Shown in pieces: positions 1-7,749 of a stretch of 64,000 nt of DNA. Made by a program: the position numbers and the translations under genes. Position 1 is the first letter of the stretch, and the number at the start of each line of letters is the position of its first letter. Below the pieces are notes generated by a model that was given only the letters and a program-made list of their open reading frames with translations, did not search any database and was not told the DNA's origin. This stretch comes from JALZUR01 sp965205365 (GTDB lineage: Bacteria > Bdellovibrionota > Bdellovibrionia > Bdellovibrionales > UBA1609), in NCBI GenBank assembly GCA_965205365.1, contig CBDBGT010000005.1, positions 1 through 64,000 of the forward strand, in the 5' to 3' direction.

Positions 1-49
1 AGGCGGAAAATTTTTGGATAGTTGGGACCTGAAGGGAAATTTAATTCAG

Positions 50-1108
50 TTAAACCACATTCTTCATAACAACTACTTTTTCACTTGGCAAACAATTTAA
101 ATACACCACATTCTCTCGCTCCCAATTCCTAATTCCTCTGCCACTCCAGCGCTCTGGCTTTAACCTTCTTGCTGCTTCATAAACTTCCTTACGCTTTTCT
201 AATATCTCTTTATCTTTTCCTAAATGACGCTCTGATGGCGTCACAAACTTTATTCCACTGTGACGATGCTCTTCATTGTACCAATTAACAAAACTATCAA
301 CCCAGTCTCTTGCATCACCTATGCTTTTAAAAAACTCTGGATAATCCGGCACATACTTTAACGTCTTAAATAAACTTTCTGAATAGGCATTGTCATTACT
401 TACACTCGGCCTACTAAATGAACTTGAAACTCCCAACCAATCAAGTGTTGCTGGCATCGTTGCTCCCTTCATTGAGCCGCCATTATCTGAATGTAATACT
501 AGCTCATTTCTTTTTATTTTTTCTCTCTCACAAATCTTTTTAATTAACTCTGATGATAAATCCATACTTTCTCTAACGTGTACTTTATAACCTACAATCT
601 TTCTACTAAACACATCCATAAACATATATAAATAATAAAACCGACCCCGCACCGAAGTTTTTAAATAAGTAATATCCCAAGAATAAACTTGATTCACTTC
701 CGTTGCAGTCATTCCTTTTGGCTTTTGTTTAGTTTTTGGTTTTGTTCTTCCTCTATGAACTAAAAGTTTATTCTCTTTTAAAACTTTATAAAAACTTGAT
801 TCACTTGCTAAATAAACTCCATCATCTGCAAGTTTTGAAACTATCACATGAGGAGAGTCATCAACATACTTTTTTAAAGTACAGGTGTTAATGATCTCAT
901 CTTTTTCTTTATCACTTAATTTATTTTTTGGAGGCGATAAGGGTCCTTTTCTTTTATCAGTTAAAGAAAGTTTCCAGCGGTTGAAAGTTTTAATATCAAT
1001 TTCTAAATCGCTGCAGGCAAGTTTAAGTCTACAGCCATTTTTAGAAGAGGTGTTAATTAATTCAAGACAAACTTCTTTGTCATCAGGACTTAATCTTCGT
1101 CCTCTTTG
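50..1108 (-). CDS. IS3-family transposase OrfB (DDE integrase core)
   Basis: Catalytic part of the IS3 transposase. The rve-type core carries D in WDIT, D in LHSDNGG and E in AYSESLF, spaced as in DDE transposases. It is preceded by a helix-turn-helix segment (KLADDGVYLASESSFYKVL). The first plausible internal start is the GTG at 847, but the same frame is open upstream to about 1111 and encodes a further HTH-like stretch (RRLSPDDKEVCLELI). OrfB therefore overlaps the end of OrfA in the -1 frame and is probably expressed as an OrfAB fusion by frameshifting near the six-G run at 1110-1115 (inference). No ATG lies in frame at the overlap. Confidence 0.85.
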   Translation of the reverse strand, partial: QRGRRLSPDDKEVCLELINTSSKNGCRLKLACSDLEIDIKTFNRWKLSLTDKRKGPLSPPKNKLSDKEKDEIINTCTLKKYVDDSPHVIVSKLADDGVYLASESSFYKVLKENKLLVHRGRTKPKTKQKPKGMTATEVNQVYSWDITYLKTSVRGRFYYLYMFMDVFSRKIVGYKVHVRESMDLSSELIKKICEREKIKRNELVLHSDNGGSMKGATMPATLDWLGVSSSFSRPSVSNDNAYSESLFKTLKYVPDYPEFFKSIGDARDWVDSFVNWYNEEHRHSGIKFVTPSERHLGKDKEILEKRKEVYEAARRLKPERWSGRGIRNWERENVVYLNCLPSEKVVVMKNVV

Positions 1109-1590
1109 ACCCCCCAGATCTCGTGGCTTTTTTTTAACAAGATGATTCTAGCAGACTGTTCAGCTAGAGCTTTTTCAGCTCGATTTAAAGATCTTTCTAA
1201 GTTTATTTTATCTTTCCTTAAAGTTTTAATTTCAGGATCAAGTGAAGGTCTTCCAACAGGATTTTGTCCAAGTAATTCTTTTTCAAAATTAATAAGGTCT
1301 GAAGAGTTAAGTCCATTTTCTCTAAGAAATTTTCCAAGTTCGTTTTCATTTAAAGATTGAGTTTTTTTAATAAAGTTAAGTTTGTCTTCAAGAGAGAGTT
1401 TTTTATTGCTGTTGCTGTGGGTCATAGAATTTAAATTAGCATATTTTTTCTTCCATCCATAGAGGGTTGAAGAGGCAATGTTAAGTTTACTAGCGGTGTA
1501 AGTGAGTCCTTTTTTGTCAGCGAGTAATTTTTTCACAGCGTTGAGTTTAAAGTTTTCATTATAAGTTTTATTGAGGTTATTGTTTTTCAT
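1090..1590 (-). CDS. IS3-family transposase OrfA (HTH DNA-binding)
   Basis: A 166-residue DNA-binding partner of OrfB. The N-terminal half resembles the HTH_Tnp_1 fold (KLLADKKGLTYTASKLNIAS followed by TLYGWKKKYANL). The C-terminal half is charged and coiled-coil-like (RKDKINLERSLNRAEKALAE), typical of the OrfA leucine-zipper region that drives transposase multimerisation. Its stop at 1090-1092 lies just downstream of a six-G run, and OrfB is open in the -1 frame across this overlap, the standard IS3 arrangement. Confidence 0.85.
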   Translation of the reverse strand: MKNNNLNKTYNENFKLNAVKKLLADKKGLTYTASKLNIASSTLYGWKKKYANLNSMTHSNSNKKLSLEDKLNFIKKTQSLNENELGKFLRENGLNSSDLINFEKELLGQNPVGRPSLDPEIKTLRKDKINLERSLNRAEKALAEQSARIILLKKSHEIWGVKEDED

Positions 1591-1704
1591 GTGTTTTCCT
1601 TTTTAAGCCCCTGATATTGTTTAAATAAAGTGGATTTCAAAAGTTAAACTGAATTTTAAATAATTAATTTTTCTCTCAGGTCCCAACTATCCAAAAACCG
1701 GGGG

Positions 1705-2507
1705 CAGGCAATGTTCATGATGGAAAATCAGGCGCTTTGGAAACCATCAAAGCATCTGTTAGTGAGGTCGAATCTAAACTTGGAAAAGTTAGACTTGAGA
1801 CCCGTATGGATTCAGCATTTTTTAAAGAGGACATTTTAAAGTATTTACTTTCATCAAAAATAGAGTTTGCGATGAAGGTTCCGATGTGGAGATGGCTAGG
1901 GTTAAAAGACATGATCAACAGTCGCATTAGATGGAATCACTCAAATTCAAAGCTGGCTTGGTTTTACAAGGAGATTGAAGTTCCTGCATGGGGTATCACT
2001 ATACCGCTTTATTTTTTCAGATCAAAAATCTCTGACAAGATTCCAAAGTCAGGCCACCAGTTAGATTTGTTTACTCCAGATGATGGTGTTTATGAGTACT
2101 CAGTCATCACTTCAAATAAAGACATCTGTGCGGATAAGGTTTTAGATTTTTTCAATGGCAGGTGTGCAATGGAGCATCAGATTTCAGAACTAAAGGGTGA
2201 GTTTGCATTTGATGTGGTGCCAACCAGATCCTATCAAGGCAACTCTGCTCATCAAAACATTTCACTCTTGGCTTACAATTTAGTTCGCAATTTTCAAATT
2301 GATTCAAGTTTAACAGAAGCTAGGAAAAAAACTGCAAAAAGGACAAATATTTTTTCTGCTCAGTCTTTAAAAACACTGCGGTTTGAGATGATTGCAACTG
2401 CTGGCAGAATTCTAAACTCTTCAGGTGCTAAAATTTTAAGAATCAATCAGAATACTCAAAGAGAGCACCTTTACCAAAAAATTCAAAAGCATCTAAAGGC
2501 AGCTTAA
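1705..2507 (+). pseudogene. IS1380-type transposase, C-terminal fragment
   Basis: The frame is open from the truncation point (GNVHDGKSGALETIK) to the normal stop. The first internal ATG is at 1737. The 256-residue product is identical to the C-terminal part of the transposase at 5245-6627. It retains the second catalytic D (RMDSAFF) and the E region (MEHQISELKGEFAFD) but lacks the first catalytic D and the N-terminal DNA-binding part, so it cannot be a functional transposase. Confidence 0.88.
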
Positions 2508-2525
2508 ATTTTTGTCGCATTTAGG
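1705..2525 (+). mobile_element. IS1380-type element, 5'-truncated copy
   Basis: The 3' part of the element whose full copy lies at 5227-6744, here in the opposite orientation. Similarity starts at 1705 (CAGGCAATGTTCATG), seven bases after the IS3 element ends, and runs to the terminal inverted repeat ending at 2525. The other terminal repeat and the 5' half of the transposase are missing. The flank after the right end is CTAA, matching the target sequence of the intact copy when both are read in transposase orientation. The piece appears identical to the intact copy, so its arrival was recent. Confidence 0.9.
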
Positions 2526-4071
2526 CTAATGCCAAGTGAATTTGAGGATCCGTAGGTTTAATCTCTCCCAGGGTCCAGGCGGCCCTGTCACGAACATCTC
2601 CATCTGGATCTTTTAAGGCCTCAGCTAATGCCAGGTGAATTTGAGGATCCGTAGGTTTAATCTTTCCCAGGGCCAAGACGGCATTGCTACCAATACTATA
2701 TTTATCTGAATCTTTTAAAATCTTAAATAATGCTAGGTGGACTTGAATATTTGATGTTTTAGAACAGCCTATGGCTGAAAGTGTATATCTATTCCATTTT
2801 TCTGTAGGTAGATCCTCTAAACTTAAATCTATTTGCACTTGTAAAGAACAAAAAGCATCTTTTTGTTCGTTGTCTAAGTTTTCTTTAAATAAATCTCCAA
2901 TAAGATTTTTTAACTTTACAGAGTATTCTTGCTTGTTATACCAACCAATTCTTTTCATAAAATTTAGAGCTTGAATTTGTACAGAGAGCATCCCCGGCAA
3001 AGGCTTTTCTAAAATAGAAGAAACTCTTTTTTTAGCTTTTTTATTCAATTGAATACGCTCCAGAAAAGAAAGCTCTGCTTTGGAAAGCCCATGCCAAGAT
3101 TTACCATGTTTTTTTTCTAAACCCTTCATATAATCATTAATTATAGGCACATAAGCCAATGACTTTTGTTTGTCCATTAAAATAGAGTTAATCCACTCAA
3201 GCTTTTTATAAATAAGCACCTTCTTGTCTTCAAGAATACAAACTGGATTTTCTATATTTTTTGTACCATTAATAGACCTGATCCACTGACCTTTCATAGC
3301 TTGAGACCACAAAAGGTTCTCACTTTCTGTGGGAAACTGTTTTAAATGAGATTTATAGTCTAACTTGGGTATGGAATTAAAGTATTGATTTAATCTATGT
3401 CTGATGTTTTTTCCACTAGGAGCTTGGCTGTAGTAACCGTAAATTCTAGAGTTTTGAAAAACTTGTTTCATTTTATTTTGTGTCTCTTGACCAATGGGAG
3501 AGTACCTAAAAGCTGATACTTGTTCGGCTTCTCCTCTTGAGAAACCATCGGCAATAAGGGCTTGTGTATATTCTTCAGGAGTTCTATGGTCGGCTTTCTT
3601 ACCTGCTGTGGTGTTACAACCAAAAAGAAAGACTTCTTTAGGGTGTTTTAATATTCCATCACAAGCTGTTTGGCAGGATGCTCTTTGTAATGTATTTAAA
3701 GACAATCTATAATTCGATGAGCCAAAGAAACTACCACCAAAGTGCCCTGAAACAACAAGAACATCACACTTAATCTTTTTTTCACAGGCATTTTGAAACC
3801 AATCGCTATCACCACTAGTAAGCTCAATGAAGTTAAAATCATCTTTTAGAAATGATTGAAATATCTGTCTTTCATCATGAGAATTAATTGTAATCGTACA
3901 GACAGTGGGTTTATTTTTATCTATAGATACTAATTGAGTTTCAAAAGAAGTGGATTCAGAGGTAGGAAACCTTTTCACATCTAACATTTGATTTCTATTT
4001 TGTTTATGAAAGAAAGTTGCACAAGCAGTTGTGATTGATATAAATAATAAGATCAATAACACGCGAACCAT
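2521..4071 (-). pseudogene. Caspase-like/HEAT-repeat secreted protein, 3'-truncated by IS
   Basis: The N-terminus is a signal peptide (hydrophobic residues 3-16) with a poor lipobox at Cys17, so lipidation is uncertain. Residues 100-225 look like a clan CD (caspase/C13-like) cysteine peptidase fold: strand plus His in LVVSGHFGG (His110) and strand plus Cys in VFLFGCNTTAG (Cys152). After a long linker, HEAT-like repeats of 33 residues begin near 440. The last repeat is cut: its reading frame runs into the IS1380 terminal repeat, which supplies the TAA stop at 2521-2523. The ancestral protein was longer; its missing end is not in the window. The peptidase assignment rests on the His/Cys spacing and surrounding strands only. 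Function unknown; loss of the C-terminus may or may not inactivate it. Confidence 0.6.
2531..2740 (-). repeat. 99-bp tandem repeats encoding HEAT units
   Basis: Near-identical segments start at 2531 and 2630 (both contain TGAATTTGAGGATCCGTAGG), and a more divergent one starts near 2729. The 99-bp period gives 33 residues (motif TDPQIHLALAEAL). The IS1380 end is inserted at the CTAA that recurs in each repeat (GCTAATGCC), so the repeat itself offered the target site. Confidence 0.75.
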
Positions 4072-4219
4072 TTTCTAAGACCCTCTCAAAAAAATAGGTT
4101 TTTTAATGTAATACTTATCGGAAAACTTTTTAGTTTAATTAAGAGAAATTCGACAAAGGAAGGGTTCTTTTATTCAAGACGCATAATGAGTTTAATTTTT
4201 TAGCTATGTTTTTAACTTA

Positions 4220-4466
4220 ACCCGAGTTCAAACTTTTTTTAGGACCTAAGTGCTGGATAAATAAAAAATCACCTTAAGCCTTTTGTAAGATTTAGTTGTT
4301 TTTTACTCTGATTTAAAAAAAAGAGCTTTGAATGATCAAAGAAAATCAAATTGTAGAAGTTTTTACTCTTGTTGATGACTTTATTTTGGGACTAAATTAC
4401 AAACAGTCTAAACTCACATCCTGTAAACATTTTTTAAAAAAGCTAAAAATTAAAGAGCAATATTAA
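4220..4466 (+). pseudogene. IS982-family relic (5' end and transposase N-terminus)
   Basis: A 44-codon frame starting at ATG 4332 encodes a sequence like the start of IS982 transposases (IVEVFTLVDDFILGLNYKQ), comparable to the intact IS982 product in this window (LTTVFCAVDDFCMHYENVYK). At 4220-4229, 112 bp upstream, ACCCGAGTTC resembles the IS982 terminal repeat ACCTGAGTTCGG, at a position comparable to the intact copies. The frame stops at 4464-4466 inside the 3' end of grxB. The rest of the element is gone. The remainder of 4072-4449 holds only AT-rich DNA and one short hairpin at 4326-4341. Confidence 0.5.
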
Positions 4467-5100
4467 AATGAAGGGGGATTTTTGTAAGCTCTTCTTGGTT
4501 TTTCATGTAAGATATTACTTTTTTTGGAAAATCTATTCCATCTACAATAGATAATGAACGAAGACTTGCAAAAAGATGAATGTCATTAATAGAAGCTGTA
4601 TTTCTAAAATAAAAACTAGAGGTGGTAAGAAGTTTATTAAGTTCTTTTAAATGCTTATTAGCTTTTAAAATATAGTCACTAGACTCTCTTAGGTGTTTAT
4701 TAAAAGACCCTATGTAACCTTCTTTCTTTCTTATGAAGTAAGCCTTAGCTTTAGGGGTTTTAAATTCTTTAAGATCAGACTTCACCCATCGAGGCATTGT
4801 TAGAGGGTATAAATACCCTCTAGACTCACATAGCCAAGCCTCTAGCCTGGAGTCAAATAAAGCATTTGAAATAAAAACACTGCCATGCTCAGAATCAATT
4901 TTTTTAATAATGTCTAAGCTTTCTGAAATATAAGCACCAGAATCAAATAAAATGGGAACCATTTTTTTTCCAATCATTTTAAGAGGTGTTTTCTCATCGT
5001 CATTTAACAATATGATAAGTTTAAATGGAATATTCTTATACCCAAAAATCATTCGAGCTTTAACACAATAAGGACAGTGGTCATATATATAAAGCTTCAT
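4450..5100 (-). CDS. grxB: Glutaredoxin 2 (GST-like)
   Basis: Monothiol/dithiol redox protein that reduces disulfides and glutathionylated proteins in the cytoplasm with glutathione as donor. It starts MKLYIYDHCPYCVKARMIF with the CPYC active site at Cys9 and Cys12, followed by the cis-Pro segment (KMVPIL) and the all-helical GST-like C-terminal domain. At 216 residues it matches E. coli Grx2 (215) in length and in the start sequence almost residue for residue. It stands alone between an IS982 relic, with which its 3' end overlaps by 17 bp, and the intact IS1380-type element. Confidence 0.93.
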   Translation of the reverse strand: MKLYIYDHCPYCVKARMIFGYKNIPFKLIILLNDDEKTPLKMIGKKMVPILFDSGAYISESLDIIKKIDSEHGSVFISNALFDSRLEAWLCESRGYLYPLTMPRWVKSDLKEFKTPKAKAYFIRKKEGYIGSFNKHLRESSDYILKANKHLKELNKLLTTSSFYFRNTASINDIHLFASLRSLSIVDGIDFPKKVISYMKNQEELTKIPLHFNIAL

Positions 5101-5226
5101 AGGGTTCCTTTAAACAAAAAGTTAAAAGTATTTCATAGTCCTTAAGTAGTATTTATTGTCAAGGTAATAAATCACAACGAGAGTCAACTTAACTAGTCAT
5201 AAACCTTTAAACATGGGTAATATTAG

Positions 5227-6744
5227 CCTAAATGCGACAAAAATTTAAGCTGCCTTTAGATGCTTTTGAATTTTTTGGTAAAGGTGCTCTCTTTGAGTAT
5301 TCTGATTGATTCTTAAAATTTTAGCACCTGAAGAGTTTAGAATTCTGCCAGCAGTTGCAATCATCTCAAACCGCAGTGTTTTTAAAGACTGAGCAGAAAA
5401 AATATTTGTCCTTTTTGCAGTTTTTTTCCTAGCTTCTGTTAAACTTGAATCAATTTGAAAATTGCGAACTAAATTGTAAGCCAAGAGTGAAATGTTTTGA
5501 TGAGCAGAGTTGCCTTGATAGGATCTGGTTGGCACCACATCAAATGCAAACTCACCCTTTAGTTCTGAAATCTGATGCTCCATTGCACACCTGCCATTGA
5601 AAAAATCTAAAACCTTATCCGCACAGATGTCTTTATTTGAAGTGATGACTGAGTACTCATAAACACCATCATCTGGAGTAAACAAATCTAACTGGTGGCC
5701 TGACTTTGGAATCTTGTCAGAGATTTTTGATCTGAAAAAATAAAGCGGTATAGTGATACCCCATGCAGGAACTTCAATCTCCTTGTAAAACCAAGCCAGC
5801 TTTGAATTTGAGTGATTCCATCTAATGCGACTGTTGATCATGTCTTTTAACCCTAGCCATCTCCACATCGGAACCTTCATCGCAAACTCTATTTTTGATG
5901 AAAGTAAATACTTTAAAATGTCCTCTTTAAAAAATGCTGAATCCATACGGGTCTCAAGTCTAACTTTTCCAAGTTTAGATTCGACCTCACTAACAGATGC
6001 TTTGATGGTTTCCAAAGCGCCTGATTTTCCATCATGAACATTGCCTGGACGATTTTTGACTTTTAAAAAATGTCGAGTTTGAGCAATATAGCAAAGAAGT
6101 GGAAAGTAACTTTTTGAGTATCGTCTCTTTGGATTGTAGCCTCTAAAAGCCCATTCAACTTGATTGCCACAGCTTAGAACAGTGCCGTCAAAATCTAGAG
6201 TTACAGTTTTTAGGTCAAGCTCTCCAACTTTTTCTAAGGCCATATCTGAATTTAACTTTACTAAGGCTTGGAGCGAATCATTTGTAAACTGACCTAGCCA
6301 TCTGCTGACAGTTCGATCTGATGGTAAAGTCTTAAGCCCACAAAGCCTTTTAACAAGAGGGTCATCGCCAATAAAGCCTATATGTCGCAGGCGCTTACCG
6401 CCTGTAAGCCACAGTGCAATAAAAACTAAAACATAGTGAACAACACTGTAGTCTCCGCCAAAGTCAAAACCGCGAAAGGCAGATCTGATGCGGGAATTAA
6501 GGTTTATGAGGTGAAAGTATTTTCTGAAAAGTTCAAGCCCTGAGTAAGACGTAATGCTCTGCTTAGCAAATTCAATTTGTAAATCGGATTTGACGACGCT
6601 TAAAATATCTTGTCTTCTATATCTCATTGAAATGGCCTTTGGTTACAATGTTTTTTGTTTTTAGTAACTCAATGAAACCAAGTTGCCTTAGGTCTTTCAA
6701 TCTTTTTCTTCTTTAAAACCCTTTAAATTTTTGTCGCATTTAGG
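5227..6744 (-). mobile_element. IS1380-family insertion sequence, complete
   Basis: A 1518-bp element with terminal inverted repeats CCTAAATGCGACAAAAATTT (5227-5246, and its complement ending at 6744). It is flanked by a 4-bp direct repeat TTAG at 5223-5226 and 6745-6748, which marks a clean insertion. One transposase gene on the minus strand fills it. A truncated and apparently identical copy lies at 1705-2525. Confidence 0.93.
5245..6627 (-). CDS. IS1380-family transposase (DDE_Tnp_1)
   Basis: Full-length 460-residue cut-and-paste transposase. The N-terminal part carries the family-typical segment (DYSVVHYVLVFIALWLTGGK, then SDRTVSRWL). Catalytic acidic residues are visible in TLDFDGTVLS (D), RMDSAFF (D) and MEHQISELKGEFAFD (E). 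It starts at an ATG 117 bp inside the right end of the element, and its stop lies almost at the left terminal repeat. No frameshift or premature stop is present, so the element is probably competent. Confidence 0.92.
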   Translation of the reverse strand: MRYRRQDILSVVKSDLQIEFAKQSITSYSGLELFRKYFHLINLNSRIRSAFRGFDFGGDYSVVHYVLVFIALWLTGGKRLRHIGFIGDDPLVKRLCGLKTLPSDRTVSRWLGQFTNDSLQALVKLNSDMALEKVGELDLKTVTLDFDGTVLSCGNQVEWAFRGYNPKRRYSKSYFPLLCYIAQTRHFLKVKNRPGNVHDGKSGALETIKASVSEVESKLGKVRLETRMDSAFFKEDILKYLLSSKIEFAMKVPMWRWLGLKDMINSRIRWNHSNSKLAWFYKEIEVPAWGITIPLYFFRSKISDKIPKSGHQLDLFTPDDGVYEYSVITSNKDICADKVLDFFNGRCAMEHQISELKGEFAFDVVPTRSYQGNSAHQNISLLAYNLVRNFQIDSSLTEARKKTAKRTNIFSAQSLKTLRFEMIATAGRILNSSGAKILRINQNTQREHLYQKIQKHLKAA

Positions 6745-6844
6745 TTAGTTTCAAGAAAAATGCCTAGGCTAAACAACCACATGAACTAGACTAAAGTAGC
6801 AAAGTGGTAAAATAAATTTATACAACTTACAAAATCCTTTACAA

Positions 6845-6877
6845 GTTAAGGTCAGTTCTAGAAGAATTGACCTTAAC
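6845..6877. promoter_or_regulatory. Inverted repeat upstream of 6916 gene (possible operator)
   Basis: Perfect 10-bp arms GTTAAGGTCA (6845-6854) and TGACCTTAAC (6868-6877) surround a 13-base loop that itself contains the palindrome TTCTAGAA. No T-run follows, so it is a weak terminator candidate. Its place 38 bp before the start of the barrel/lipoprotein pair would fit an operator or a leader hairpin. The rest of 6749-6915 shows nothing recognisable. Confidence 0.35.
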
Positions 6878-6915
6878 TCTAAAATTTAAAATGCGGCTCT
6901 CAAAGGAAAATATCA

Positions 6916-7731
6916 ATGGTGTTTAAGTATATTATACTACTCTTATTAGGTTTTGAGCCTTGTTTGGCAGATGAAACCCATGAAGATATATTCTTAAAGT
7001 TTAAAAAAAAACATCAAAAATCAAAACCCTTTGTGGTTGCAAGAAACTACCCCAAAAAATCTTCTTCAATGGAAGCCAAGAGACCTTATAAAAATAGGTA
7101 TTCTTTTGGCCTAGGTGTTTACCAAAATACTCTATATGCAAATGGCCAAGGAATAGGAAGTAGAGCAGAATGGGTTTCTAAAGAAAATTTCAACCTTGAA
7201 ACTCAATATCAATTTAAATATAAAGACTTTTGGCTAGGGGCTAAGGCTTCCTATGATATTCAAAATTATAAGCCAGAATTAAACCCAATATATACATGGA
7301 ATGAGAAAGTACCAAATCTTTTTAAATTATCCCTAGTGTCCCATTATGAAACAAGAAACCTAGGCTTAGGTTTTGATTTTGATTTTCATCAAATCCCTTT
7401 TATTTATGAAGAATCTTTTAATATTGAATTAAAGGGAGTGTTTATATGGGCTACATCCCTAAGAGCACAATATAAATGGCTTAAAACACAAAACTGGTCC
7501 TCTAGATTTGGACTGAGCCTAAACTATCTTATTTTAAGTTCCGACAACATTAATCTTAAAAAAGGTATTGAATATATGATTTTTGTAAATTTAGTTAGAA
7601 ATGAGTACTGGAAACATAATTTAAACATGAGGCTTTACTATAAGTTTAATAAATACATGAATAACAAAAGCAATCAAAAAGAAAATGCTGCAGGGATTTT
7701 ATTCTCTTTAACATCTTTAAATTGGTTATAA
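6916..7731 (+). CDS. Predicted outer-membrane beta-barrel protein
   Basis: I do not recognise a named family. The protein has a Sec signal peptide (KYIILLLLGFEPCLA) followed by a charged linker. From about residue 58 there are alternating amphipathic strands rich in aromatic residues (YSFGLGVYQNTLYANG, FNLETQYQFKYKDFWLGAK), as in outer-membrane barrels. A purine-rich Shine-Dalgarno (AAAGGAAAA) precedes the ATG. It ends 18 bp before the large lipoprotein gene at 7750, so the two are probably co-transcribed; the barrel could anchor or export its neighbour (inference). The C-terminal residue is Leu rather than the usual aromatic. Confidence 0.6.
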   Translation: MVFKYIILLLLGFEPCLADETHEDIFLKFKKKHQKSKPFVVARNYPKKSSSMEAKRPYKNRYSFGLGVYQNTLYANGQGIGSRAEWVSKENFNLETQYQFKYKDFWLGAKASYDIQNYKPELNPIYTWNEKVPNLFKLSLVSHYETRNLGLGFDFDFHQIPFIYEESFNIELKGVFIWATSLRAQYKWLKTQNWSSRFGLSLNYLILSSDNINLKKGIEYMIFVNLVRNEYWKHNLNMRLYYKFNKYMNNKSNQKENAAGILFSLTSLNWL

Positions 7732-7749
7732 ACTAAATAGGGAGAAAAT

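Larger units (their letters stand above)
11..1697 (-). mobile_element. IS3-family insertion sequence, complete
   Basis: The element is bounded by perfect 22-bp inverted repeats at 11-32 and 1676-1697 (core TTTTTGGATAGTTGGGACCT). Inside lie two minus-strand genes in the usual IS3 order, an HTH OrfA and a DDE OrfB. No target duplication is evident: the left flank is only 10 bp long in this window and the right flank is the broken edge of an IS1380-type element. The copy looks intact and may be active. Confidence 0.9.
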
